64,000 bases of DNA, from NCBI GenBank assembly GCA_040754815.1, contig JBFMBX010000002.1:124001-188000 (forward strand). Direction: 5' to 3'. Each line of letters opens with the position of its first letter. Within the stretch, counting starts at the first letter, position 1. This document shows positions 45,222 to 52,610 of the stretch, in pieces. Below the pieces are notes generated by a model. That model saw only the letters and a program-made list of their open reading frames with translations, was not told where the DNA came from and ran no database searches. Source of the DNA: Bellilinea sp040754815 (GTDB lineage Bacteria > Chloroflexota > Anaerolineae > Anaerolineales > Anaerolineaceae). Made by a program: the position numbers and the translations under genes.

Positions 45222-46484
45222 TTATGCCCAGCCGCGCAGCCGAACCGCCTCCGCCACGCGGCTGACCGCTACCAGATAGGCCGCTTTCCGGTAATCTATG
45301 CCATGCTGGCGGGCGACTTCGTGCACTTTCCAGAAAGCACTCGTCATGCGCTTTTCGAGGCGCTGGTGAACTTCACACTCCTCCCAGTAATAGCCGTAGG
45401 CATTTTGCACCATCTCGAAGTAAGAAACAGTCACACCACCCGCATTGCACAGGAAGTCGGGCAGCACCACGATGTTTTTCGCGAACAGCACCGCATCCGC
45501 TTCGGGCGTGGTCGGGCCGTTGGCCAGTTCGGCGATGAAGCGCGCCTTGATGCGCTGGCAGTTTTCCTGATGAATGGCGTTTTCCAGAGCCGCCGGAATC
45601 AGCACCTCCACATCCAGTTCGAGCAGTTCGGCATTGCTGACCGGCTGCGCGCCGGGGAAGTTAACCACCGAGCCGGTGCGCTGTTTGTGGGCCAGCACGG
45701 CTTCATAATCCAGACCATCCGGGTTGTAAATGCCGCCGCGCGAATCGGACACCGCCACCACTTTGAGGCCGAGCAGTTCACCACCTAATTTGTGAGCAAA
45801 CGAGCCGGCATTCCCGTAACCCTGAATGGCGGTGGTCGCACCGCGCAGTTCCACCTGTTGTGCTTTGGCAGCCTCGCGCAGGCAGTACATCCCGCCGCGC
45901 GCGGTGGCATCCCCGCGCCCGGCCGAGCCGCCCAGCCCCAGCGGTTTACCGGTGATCATGCCAAACTCAGTGTAACCGCGCTGATAAGAAAACTCATCTA
46001 GCATCCAGGCCATGATCTGAGGGGTGGTATACACATCCGGAGCTGGCACATCCGTTTCTGCGCCCAAAATGCGCCCTACCTGCCGTATGTAAGCACGACT
46101 GAGCCGTTCCAGCTCGCTGGTCGAAAGCTGCTTGGGATCGCAGATGATGCCGCCTTTACCGCCACCCAGCGGCAGATCCATCACCGCCGTTTTCCACGTC
46201 ATCCAAGCCGCCAGCGCACGCACCGTATCCACGGTTTCCTCGCTGTGATAGCGAATGCCGCCCTTGCACGGCCCGCGCGCGTCGTTGTACTGAACCCGAA
46301 AACCTTGAAAGATGCGTACCGTGCCGTCATCCATGCGCACCGGCAGGGTGACGTGCAATTCGCGCATCGGCCAGCGCAACAATTCGTGGACGGCAGGGTC
46401 CAGCTGCAAAAGCCGCGCGGCTTCATCCAGCTGCTGCTGGGCTACTCGGAACGGGTTATAGGGTTGAGAAGTTTGACCGGACAT
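45222..46484 (-). CDS. gdhA: Glutamate dehydrogenase (Glu/Leu/Phe/Val dehydrogenase family)
   Basis: ATG 46484 is used because AAGGAGG lies about ten bases upstream; a frame to 46646 lacks such a site and has no homology-like content. The 420 residues show QYNDARGPCKGGIRYH, catalytic Lys in LPLGGGKGGI, TGKPLGLGGSAGRGDATARG, and the Rossmann GYGNAGSFAHKLGGE. It interconverts glutamate and 2-oxoglutarate plus ammonia. It is the first gene of a leftward run (gdhA, PEP-binding, lysC, asd) with a 78-bp gap to the next. A promoter and an inverted repeat lie upstream. Confidence 0.92.
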   Translation of the reverse strand: MSGQTSQPYNPFRVAQQQLDEAARLLQLDPAVHELLRWPMRELHVTLPVRMDDGTVRIFQGFRVQYNDARGPCKGGIRYHSEETVDTVRALAAWMTWKTAVMDLPLGGGKGGIICDPKQLSTSELERLSRAYIRQVGRILGAETDVPAPDVYTTPQIMAWMLDEFSYQRGYTEFGMITGKPLGLGGSAGRGDATARGGMYCLREAAKAQQVELRGATTAIQGYGNAGSFAHKLGGELLGLKVVAVSDSRGGIYNPDGLDYEAVLAHKQRTGSVVNFPGAQPVSNAELLELDVEVLIPAALENAIHQENCQRIKARFIAELANGPTTPEADAVLFAKNIVVLPDFLCNAGGVTVSYFEMVQNAYGYYWEECEVHQRLEKRMTSAFWKVHEVARQHGIDYRKAAYLVAVSRVAEAVRLRGWA

Positions 46485-46523
46485 CAGAAAAGTTCCTCCT
46501 TGGCGAATAATTGTGCGGTTTAA

Positions 46524-46539
46524 CCGCCCTTGAGGGCGG
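46524..46539 (-). promoter_or_regulatory. Hairpin in the gdhA 5' leader
   Basis: CCGCCC (46524-46529) and GGGCGG (46534-46539) form a 6-bp GC stem with a 4-nt loop near the predicted transcription start, about 20 nt before the ribosome site. It may stabilise the mRNA. No riboswitch class is recognised. Confidence 0.35.
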
Positions 46540-46548
46540 GTTGCGGGA

Positions 46549-46576
46549 AAGATAAGTAAAAGTGCAACGCCGTCAA
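46549..46576 (-). promoter_or_regulatory. Candidate gdhA promoter with overlapping inverted repeat
   Basis: On the minus strand TTGACG (46576-46571) and TATCTT (46554-46549) are 16 bp apart. The -35 is overlapped by CAACCTGC (46574-46581), which is repeated inverted as GCAGGTTG (46612-46619), a possible regulator site. The rest of 46620-46888 shows no gene or other clear element. Confidence 0.45.
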
Positions 46577-46888
46577 CCTGCAACGGCGTGTGGTTGATTG
46601 GCTGCACCGTCGCAGGTTGAAAACACCCTTCGGCTGCAGCCCTCACTTGAAATCAACGCATGCGGGAAGGAATTGGAAAAATCAGTGGTAAGGATGCACG
46701 ACTGAACATAACGAGATGTCGCCGTGCTTTGGGAAAACGCAGGAACAAATTACCTCAACACCAAGTCGAAGAATTCAAAAAGTTGCGCTATTTTATATTC
46801 AATTCATCGGTTTTGTAAAGGGATTTTTTGAAAATTCAAAATAATTTCCAATCAGACCTTTTCACTGCAATTTTTAACTTTTTCTTAA

Positions 46889-46916
46889 TTGACTTTTACA
46901 AAATAATCGCTATACT
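46889..46916 (+). promoter_or_regulatory. Consensus promoter of the methionine gene
   Basis: TTGACT (46889-46894) and TATACT (46911-46916) are spaced by 16 bp. Transcription would start near 46923, about 25 nt before the leader ATG at 46948. Confidence 0.8.
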
Positions 46917-46947
46917 ATTGGGTAATTCTTATTTCGGTTACTGTTCC

Positions 46948-47064
46948 ATGACCCTGATTCCGGTAAGCTTGCTGATTGCTCTGTTTTTGATGGCCATGAT
47001 GATGGCGATGGTCATGCGCGGCCGCACCCAGCAGGCAGCGCTTGCACGGAGACGGGTCGAATAA
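46948..47064 (+). CDS. Methionine-rich leader peptide
   Basis: A 38-codon frame starts at ATG 46948, downstream of the promoter (a longer frame to 46828 would start before it). Residues 15-23 read MAMMMAMVM: six Met in nine codons, directly upstream of a methionine-type gene. GCAGGCAGC at 47031-47039, after the Met codons, is perfectly complementary to GCTGCCTGC at 47099-47107 in the terminator's 5' arm and can also fold locally with GCTTGC. The layout matches classical attenuation: stalling at Met codons would favour the antiterminator. No ribosome site is clear. The peptide has a hydrophobic start (PVSLLIALFL), so a small membrane protein is the alternative. Confidence 0.85.
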   Translation: MTLIPVSLLIALFLMAMMMAMVMRGRTQQAALARRRVE

Positions 47065-47095
47065 GCCGACTTCTGCATCGCTCATCGTCCACCAG

Positions 47096-47132
47096 CGGGC
47101 TGCCTGCACTGTACAGGCAGCCCGTTTTTTTT
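47096..47132 (+). terminator. Leader terminator before the methionine gene (attenuator)
   Basis: CGGGCTGCCTG (47096-47106) and CAGGCAGCCCG (47114-47124) form a perfect 11-bp stem, then eight T (47125-47132). It lies between the Met-rich leader and the gene at 47162, whose ribosome site GGAGG starts at 47150. Confidence 0.95.
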
Positions 47133-47161
47133 AATTCTTTACATCCCCCGGAGGTATTCCC

Positions 47162-48409
47162 ATGACTCAAAATCTGCCCTTATCCACGCTGGTCAGCCTG
47201 CTCAATGAAGAGACAAACGCAGACACTTGGGGCGATTCGACCCGCGCCGTTCATGCCGGCAGCCAGCGAGAAAAGCCGTACCACGCCATCATCGAACCGC
47301 TGGTGCAAACCGCCACCTACACCTTTCGCAACAGCGAGGACGTGATTGCCTATCAGGATGCCCACAGCCGCGGCCTGCCGACCGAGCGGCTGGAATACGG
47401 ACGTTACGGCAACCCGACTGTGGCCGCCTGCGAGGCGCGTCTTGCCGCGCTGGAAGGCGCCGAAACCGCCATCCAGTTCGCCAGCGGCATGGCCGCCATC
47501 GCCACCACCCTGCTGGCTTACCTGCGCAGCGGCGACCATCTGGTGATGACCGATGACTGTTACCGCCGCACGCGCCAGTTTTGTCTGGAATTTCTGCCGC
47601 GCTTTAACATTGAAACCAGCGTGGTGCCGCTGGGTGATTACGTCGCACTGGAAACAGCCATCCGTCCCAATACCCGCCTGCTGCTCTCCGAAACGCCCAC
47701 CAATCCCTACTTGCGCGTGTTGGATGTAGAACGGTTTGCGGAAATCGCCCGCCGGCATCAGGTTTTGAGCGTGGTGGATACTACTTTCGCCACACCGCTC
47801 AACCAGCGCCCCCTGGATTGGGGTGTGGATATTGTCATCCACTCGGCAACCAAGTACCTCGGCGGCCACAACGACCTGCTGGCCGGGTTTGCCGCCGGGA
47901 GCGCCGCCGCGCTGACACCGGTGCGCGAACTGCACAACATCCTCGGCGCCACATCCGACCCGCACAACGCCTACCTGCTGCTGCGCGGCATCAAGACGCT
48001 CAGCATCCGCCTGGCGCGCCACAACGAAAACGGCCAGCGGGTAGCCGAATTTCTCGAAGCGCACCCGGCGGTTGAGCAGGTCTGGTACCCCGGTCTGCCC
48101 TCTCACCCCGACCATGCGATTGCCATAGCGCAGATGAAGGGCTTTGGCGGGGTGGTTTCCTTCACCGTGCGCGGCGGACTGCACGACACGGCCCGCTTCA
48201 TTGACCGCCTGAAAATCCCGTATATCTCCCCCTCGCTGGGCGGCACCGAGAGTCTGGTGATTCAACCGGCGCTGATGTCCTACTACGATGTGCCGCCGGA
48301 AAAACGGCGCGCATTGGGCATCCGCGATAATCTGGTGCGCCTCTCGCTGGGATTGGAGGATGCTGACGATCTGATTGCGGACTTAAGGCAGGCGCTGGAG
48401 GGAGCGTAA
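47162..48409 (+). CDS. Cystathionine gamma-synthase/lyase family enzyme (methionine biosynthesis)
   Basis: The 415 residues match the Cys/Met-metabolism pyridoxal-phosphate family: EYGRYGNPTVAACEARLAALEGAE (about 78-101), FASGMAAI, the Schiff-base Lys in IHSATKYLGGHND near residue 232, and SLGGTESLVIQPA near 360. The family includes cystathionine gamma-synthase, the lyase and O-acetyl/succinylhomoserine sulfhydrylases, which cannot be told apart by eye. The methionine-codon leader in front argues for a biosynthetic role such as MetB or MetZ rather than a catabolic lyase. ATG 47162 follows CCCGGAGGTATTCCC. Confidence 0.9.
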   Translation: MTQNLPLSTLVSLLNEETNADTWGDSTRAVHAGSQREKPYHAIIEPLVQTATYTFRNSEDVIAYQDAHSRGLPTERLEYGRYGNPTVAACEARLAALEGAETAIQFASGMAAIATTLLAYLRSGDHLVMTDDCYRRTRQFCLEFLPRFNIETSVVPLGDYVALETAIRPNTRLLLSETPTNPYLRVLDVERFAEIARRHQVLSVVDTTFATPLNQRPLDWGVDIVIHSATKYLGGHNDLLAGFAAGSAAALTPVRELHNILGATSDPHNAYLLLRGIKTLSIRLARHNENGQRVAEFLEAHPAVEQVWYPGLPSHPDHAIAIAQMKGFGGVVSFTVRGGLHDTARFIDRLKIPYISPSLGGTESLVIQPALMSYYDVPPEKRRALGIRDNLVRLSLGLEDADDLIADLRQALEGA

Positions 48410-48433
48410 AAAATTATCCGAATAGAAAGCCTT

Positions 48434-49372
48434 ATGAAACACATCTGGTTCGCTGCGTTGGCTTTTGGGCTTTTTCTTTCCCTCCTTCATCCGCAGGGGC
48501 AGGCAGTCTTTTCTGCCCCCCTTGTTCAATCTTACCAGACCTCGCTGCGTTTCTTCGGCACCGGCAGTGGCGATATTGACCGCGTGAAAATCCCATTGGA
48601 TAACCCGCACCGCTCGGTGGATGTGGGAGATGATTTCACCATCGAATTCTGGCTGAAAGCCGTGCCGGGCAGCAACACCAGCGCAGGCTGTCAGGAAAGC
48701 ACTTCCCAAGACACATGGACAAACGGCAACATCATCCTCGACCGCGATATTTTTGGTGATGGCGATTACGGCGATTACGGCGTTTCGCTGGCCGGGGGGC
48801 GAATCGCCTTTGGCGTGGCGGTGGGCAGCAGCAGGCGCACCATTTGCGGCACCAGCGACCTGCGCGATGGACAGTGGCATCACATCGCCATCACCCGGCA
48901 GAATAGCAGCGGGCAAATGCGCATTTTTGTGAACGGTCAATTGCAAAAGAGTCAAAACGGGCCAATCGGAAATCTCTCGTATCGGGATGGGCGTGGTACT
49001 TTTTACTCAAACAGCGACCCTTATCTGGTCATCGCAGCCGAAAAGCACGACTACGACCCCGGCACCTACCCCTCTTTCACCGGCTGGATAGATGAGTTGC
49101 GCATTTCTTCTATCATCCGCTATACATCCAGTTTCACTCCACCGGCACAGCCATTCACCGCCGATTCGGCTACCGTTACGCTGTATCATTTTGACAACAC
49201 GCCGGCTGCCTGCACCGGGCAGGTGAACGATTCCTCCGGCCAAAACAACCACGGCGATTGCAAATTCGGGGGTTCTGCTCCCAATCAAGGACCGCAGTAT
49301 GTGCTGGATAGCCCCTTTACCAGCAGCATCATTTATAACCATGAAATTCACCTGCCGCTGGTACGCCGTTGA
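48434..49372 (+). CDS. Secreted LamG-like (concanavalin-type) domain protein
   Basis: The 312 residues have a signal peptide (MKHIWFAALAFGLFLSLL) and one jelly-roll LamG domain: FTIEFWLKA near residue 73, DGQWHHIAITRQ near 154, and FVNGQLQ and GWIDELRIS after it. The C-terminus ends HEIHLPLVRR, related to the YLPxV motif of other secreted proteins here. Such domains bind carbohydrates or proteins outside the cell; no catalytic site is seen. It begins 24 bp after the methionine gene, but its function seems unrelated, so co-transcription may be incidental. Confidence 0.75.
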   Translation: MKHIWFAALAFGLFLSLLHPQGQAVFSAPLVQSYQTSLRFFGTGSGDIDRVKIPLDNPHRSVDVGDDFTIEFWLKAVPGSNTSAGCQESTSQDTWTNGNIILDRDIFGDGDYGDYGVSLAGGRIAFGVAVGSSRRTICGTSDLRDGQWHHIAITRQNSSGQMRIFVNGQLQKSQNGPIGNLSYRDGRGTFYSNSDPYLVIAAEKHDYDPGTYPSFTGWIDELRISSIIRYTSSFTPPAQPFTADSATVTLYHFDNTPAACTGQVNDSSGQNNHGDCKFGGSAPNQGPQYVLDSPFTSSIIYNHEIHLPLVRR

Positions 49373-49403
49373 AAAATCTTAACAATTTGTTAGCCAAACC
49401 CTA

Positions 49404-49431
49404 TTGACAATTGCAACCAAACCGCTATAAT
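49404..49431 (+). promoter_or_regulatory. Near-perfect promoter of the LysW operon
   Basis: TTGACA (49404-49409) and TATAAT (49426-49431) are both full consensus, 16 bp apart. Transcription would start near 49438, only about four bases before the leader ATG 49442, so the leader peptide would be nearly leaderless. Confidence 0.9.
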
Positions 49432-49441
49432 CTAAACCATC

Positions 49442-49531
49442 ATGAGTCTGGAACTGCGCGTGCGTACGAATCGTCGTCCCTTCCTCCCCTCCCGCGGGGC
49501 AGGACGGCTTTACGCACGTCAGCGTGGTTAA
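49442..49531 (+). CDS. Arginine-rich leader peptide of the LysW operon
   Basis: A 29-codon frame starts at ATG 49442 and stops at TAA 49529-49531. Its first residues read MSLELRVRTNRRPFLPSR; eight of 29 are Arg and none is Lys. It lies between a consensus promoter and an intrinsic terminator, as in ribosome-mediated attenuation. GCGTGCGTA (49458-49466) can pair with TACGCACGT (49511-49519), spanning the Arg codons. GCGGGG in the leader partly complements the terminator's 5' arm, more weakly than in the other two leaders. This is the main evidence that the operon responds to arginine. Confidence 0.8.
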   Translation: MSLELRVRTNRRPFLPSRGAGRLYARQRG

Positions 49532-49567
49532 GTTTTACCAACTGCCACAATTGACCGGCAAAATCAA

Positions 49568-49598
49568 GCCCTCCGCTCCGCGGAGGGCAATTCTTTTT
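49568..49598 (+). terminator. Leader terminator of the LysW operon (attenuator)
   Basis: GCCCTCCGC (49568-49576) and GCGGAGGGC (49580-49588) form a perfect 9-bp stem with a 3-nt loop, followed by AATTCTTTTT. It lies 16 bp before lysW. Confidence 0.9.
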
Positions 49599-49613
49599 CT
49601 TACGGAGGTTCTC

Positions 49614-49781
49614 ATGTCCTTAACAGCCTGTCCTGAATGCGAAGCCCCCATCGAATTGCAAAATGTCATGGTCGGCGAAATTGTCGTCTGCCCCGATTGC
49701 GGCGTGGATCTGGAAGTGACCAGTCTTGAACCGCTGCAGCTCGAACTGGCGCCCATGGAAGAAGAAGACTGGGGCGAATAA
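49614..49781 (+). CDS. lysW: LysW-type amino-group carrier protein
   Basis: The 55 residues start at ATG 49614 with TACGGAGG upstream. CPECEAPIEL and CPDCGVDLEV are the zinc-ribbon cysteines, and the C-terminus is the hallmark EDWGE, whose last Glu is the attachment point for the substrate amino acid. It shields the alpha-amino group of 2-aminoadipate (lysine route) or glutamate (arginine route). It is the first gene of the six-gene run lysW-X-Y-Z-J-K. Confidence 0.95.
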   Translation: MSLTACPECEAPIELQNVMVGEIVVCPDCGVDLEVTSLEPLQLELAPMEEEDWGE

Positions 49782-49804
49782 CCCCCCGCAAAGGAGAATT
49801 GGCG

Positions 49805-50755
49805 ATGAAGATTGGTGTCCTGCTTTCACGGGTAAGGGTCGAGGAAAAGTGGATTCTGGAAGCGCTGGAAAAACGCGGCATTCCCCATGAGCGGGTTGAT
49901 GACCGCGAGGCAGTATTCGATTTTGGCCGCCCTCAACCGTGGCTGGAATACGCCGCTGTGCTGGAGCGCAGCATCTCGTTTGCGCGCGGCCTCTACGCCA
50001 CCCAAATGCTCAATGCGTGGGGCATTCCCACCGTCAATATGGCTCATGTGGCCGCCACCTGTGGCGACAAACTAACCACCTCGGCCGTGCTGGCGCGTGC
50101 CGGCATACCCCAACCGCGCATTAAGGTTGCTTTTACCCCCGAATCCGCCCTGCAAGCCATCGAAGAACTCGGCTACCCGGTGGTGCTGAAGCCGGTGGTG
50201 GGTTCATGGGGCCGTCTGCTGGCTAAGATCAACGACCGCGACGCCGCCGAAGCCATTCTGGAACACAAAGAGACGCTCGGCTCGTACCAGCATTCGATTT
50301 ACTACCTTCAGGAATACATCCAGAAGCCGGGACGCGACATCCGCGCCTTTGTGGTCGGCGAACAAACTGTGTGCGCCATTTACCGCACTTCTTCACACTG
50401 GATCACCAACACCGCTCGCGACGGCAAGGGCGAGGTCTGCCCCGTTACGCCCGAATTGAACGCCCTGTGTGTGGCGGCAGCGCAGGCAGTCGGCGGCGGC
50501 GTGCTGGCGGTGGATGTGCTGGAAGACCCGCAGCGCGGTTATCTGGTCAATGAGGTCAACCACACCAGCGAATTTCACACCCTTGCGCCAACCACTGGCG
50601 TGGATGTGGCCGGTTTGATTGTGGACTATACGCTGGCGGTAGCGCGGGGTGAGATTCACCTCAATTTTCCGACCGTAAACCCACCGCAGGTAGTGCCTGG
50701 AGCATTACACAACACCCTGCTGGGCATTCCCCTCTGGAGGGCAGCGACTCAATGA
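49805..50755 (+). CDS. lysX: LysW ligase of the LysX/ArgX family
   Basis: ATG 49805 is used with AAGGAG eight bases upstream; a TTG at 49799 is less likely. The 316 residues are a RimK-like ATP-grasp ligase: CGDKLTTSAVLARAGIPQP near 84, PVVLKPVVGSWGRL near 128, QEYIQKPGRDIRAFVVG near 170, and LVNEVNHTSEF near 253. It joins the alpha-amino group of glutamate or 2-aminoadipate to the LysW C-terminus. Which substrate is used cannot be read with certainty; the Arg-rich leader favours glutamate (ArgX-type). Confidence 0.88.
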   Translation: MKIGVLLSRVRVEEKWILEALEKRGIPHERVDDREAVFDFGRPQPWLEYAAVLERSISFARGLYATQMLNAWGIPTVNMAHVAATCGDKLTTSAVLARAGIPQPRIKVAFTPESALQAIEELGYPVVLKPVVGSWGRLLAKINDRDAAEAILEHKETLGSYQHSIYYLQEYIQKPGRDIRAFVVGEQTVCAIYRTSSHWITNTARDGKGEVCPVTPELNALCVAAAQAVGGGVLAVDVLEDPQRGYLVNEVNHTSEFHTLAPTTGVDVAGLIVDYTLAVARGEIHLNFPTVNPPQVVPGALHNTLLGIPLWRAATQ

Positions 50756-51792
50756 GCAGAGTGAGTGTTTCCATCATCGGAGCGGCCGGTTATGTAGGCG
50801 GTGAATTGTTGCGCCTTCTGCTCGACCACCCCCATGTGGATGTAAGGCAGGTCACCTCCGCCAGCCATCTCGGCGAATATGTCTATCAGCAGCACCCCAA
50901 CCTGCGTAAACGCACCACTCTCAAATTCAGCGACCCGCAGCAGGTTGAACCGTGCGATGTGTTGTTTCTGGCCATGCCGCACGGCGAAAGCCAGCAGCGC
51001 ATGAAACAATACGCCGGCCTTGCACCGCGCATCGTGGATTGCTCCGCCGATTTCCGCCTGCGCGATGCCGGCCTCTACCGCCAGTATTACGGCGAAGAAC
51101 ACCACGCCCCTGAATGGCTGAGTAAATTCATTTACGGCCTGCCCGAACTGCACCGCGAGGAAATGCGCAGCGCGGCCTACATCAGCGGTGTGGGATGTAA
51201 CGCCACCGCCTCAATTCTGGCTCTCTACCCGCTGATCAAAGCCGATGTCCTCGACCTCGACCGGCCGGTGATTGTCGAAATCAAGACCGGTTCATCCGAA
51301 GGCGGTGCATCGCCCAACCCCGGCAGTCACCACCCCGAACGCAGCGGGGTAATCCGCACTTTTTCGGCTTACGGCCACCGCCATACCGCCGAGGTGATTC
51401 AGGAACTGGGGCTGGCCAATGTACACCTGACCATGACGGCGGTGGATCTGGTACGCGGCGTCCTAGCCACGGCACACGGCTTTTTGCGCCCCGGCGTGGG
51501 AGAAAAAGACCTGTGGAAAATCTACCGCCAGTGGGCGGAAAGCGAACCGTTCGTCCGGCTGGTGCGCGACCGGCGCGGCATTTACCGCGTGCCGGAGCCA
51601 AAAATCCTTGCCGGTAGCAACTACGCCGATGTTGGCTTTGATTATGATGCCGCCAGCGGCCGGGTGATTGCGATGGCAGCGATTGACAACCTGATGAAAG
51701 GCGCCGCCGGCTCAGCCGTGCAGGCGATGAACCTGATGTGCGGATTTGAGGAAACCGCCGGCCTGACCTTCGGCGGGCTGCACCCGATTTAG
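50752..51792 (+). CDS. lysY: LysY/ArgC-type LysW-aminoacyl-phosphate reductase
   Basis: The 346 residues match ArgC/LysY: SIIGAAGYVGGELLRLL near residue 5, catalytic Cys in SGVGCNATASI near 148, and a TGSSEGGASPNPGSHHPER substrate loop. It reduces the LysW-bound acyl phosphate to the semialdehyde. The start overlaps the lysX stop by 4 bp. Confidence 0.9.
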   Translation: MSRVSVSIIGAAGYVGGELLRLLLDHPHVDVRQVTSASHLGEYVYQQHPNLRKRTTLKFSDPQQVEPCDVLFLAMPHGESQQRMKQYAGLAPRIVDCSADFRLRDAGLYRQYYGEEHHAPEWLSKFIYGLPELHREEMRSAAYISGVGCNATASILALYPLIKADVLDLDRPVIVEIKTGSSEGGASPNPGSHHPERSGVIRTFSAYGHRHTAEVIQELGLANVHLTMTAVDLVRGVLATAHGFLRPGVGEKDLWKIYRQWAESEPFVRLVRDRRGIYRVPEPKILAGSNYADVGFDYDAASGRVIAMAAIDNLMKGAAGSAVQAMNLMCGFEETAGLTFGGLHPI

Positions 51793-51806
51793 TGGAGGAA
51801 ACCACC

Positions 51807-52610
51807 ATGCTGGTCGTCAAAATTGGCGGCGCCGCAGGCGTCAACTTCGACACCATTTGTGAAGATACGGCCGAACTCATCCGAAGGGGAAAGAAAATCG
51901 TGCTGGTGCATGGCGGTTCGGCGGAGGTGAACGAGATTTCTGTCCAGCTCGGCCACCCACCGCGTTTCGTCACCAGCGAGAGCGGTTTCACCAGCCGCTA
52001 CACCGACCGCAAGACGCTGGAAATCTTTGCCATGGTCACCGCCGGCAAGATCAACACCCTGCTGGTGGAACGTTTGCAGCAGAAAGATGTCAACGCCTTT
52101 GGACTGACCGGCTTGGACGGGCACTGGATGATTGCCCACCGCAAAGAAGCCATCCGCGTGGTGGAAAAGGGGCGTAAACTGGTACTGCGCGATGATTACA
52201 CCGGCAAAATTGAGCAGGTCAATCCGGCCATCCTCTCTCTGCTGCTGGGCATGGGCTTTACGCCGGTGGTCGCCCCGCTGGCCATCTCGCCCAAGCGGGA
52301 AGCCCTCAATGTGGATGCCGACCGCGCAGCGGCGATGGTTGCGGCTGCGCTTGGGGCGGAAGGCCTGATTCTGCTGACCAATGTACCCGGCCTGATGCGT
52401 CAATTTCCCGATGAAAAGACGCTCATCCGCCACCTGCCGCGCGGTGAAGTGCAGCGCGCCCTCGATTACGCCGAAGGACGCATGAAGAAAAAAGTGCTGG
52501 GCGCGGCTGAAGCCTTGCAGGGCGGTGTCAGCCGGGTCATCTTTGCGGATGGGCGCACGCCCCACCCCATTCTAGATGCACTGGAAGGGAAAGGCACGGT
52601 AATCGAATGA
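51807..52610 (+). CDS. lysZ: LysZ/ArgB-type LysW-amino acid kinase
   Basis: ATG 51807 is chosen with GGAGG nine bases upstream; a GTG at 51792 overlaps lysY. The 267 residues match amino-acid kinases: VVKIGGAAGVNFDTI at the start, VLVHGGSAEVN near 34, and NVDADRAAAMVAAALGAEGLILLTNVPGLM near 168. It phosphorylates the side-chain carboxyl of the LysW-linked amino acid. Confidence 0.9.
   Translation: MLVVKIGGAAGVNFDTICEDTAELIRRGKKIVLVHGGSAEVNEISVQLGHPPRFVTSESGFTSRYTDRKTLEIFAMVTAGKINTLLVERLQQKDVNAFGLTGLDGHWMIAHRKEAIRVVEKGRKLVLRDDYTGKIEQVNPAILSLLLGMGFTPVVAPLAISPKREALNVDADRAAAMVAAALGAEGLILLTNVPGLMRQFPDEKTLIRHLPRGEVQRALDYAEGRMKKKVLGAAEALQGGVSRVIFADGRTPHPILDALEGKGTVIE

Noticed and set aside
46485..46700. 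Riboswitch in the gdhA leader
   Set aside because: Only a short hairpin and an inverted repeat are seen; no motif of a known class fits, and the predicted transcript leader is only about 60 nt.
46828..46947. N-terminal extension of the Met-rich leader
   Set aside because: The promoter hexamers at 46889-46916 lie inside it, so transcription would begin after the upstream start.
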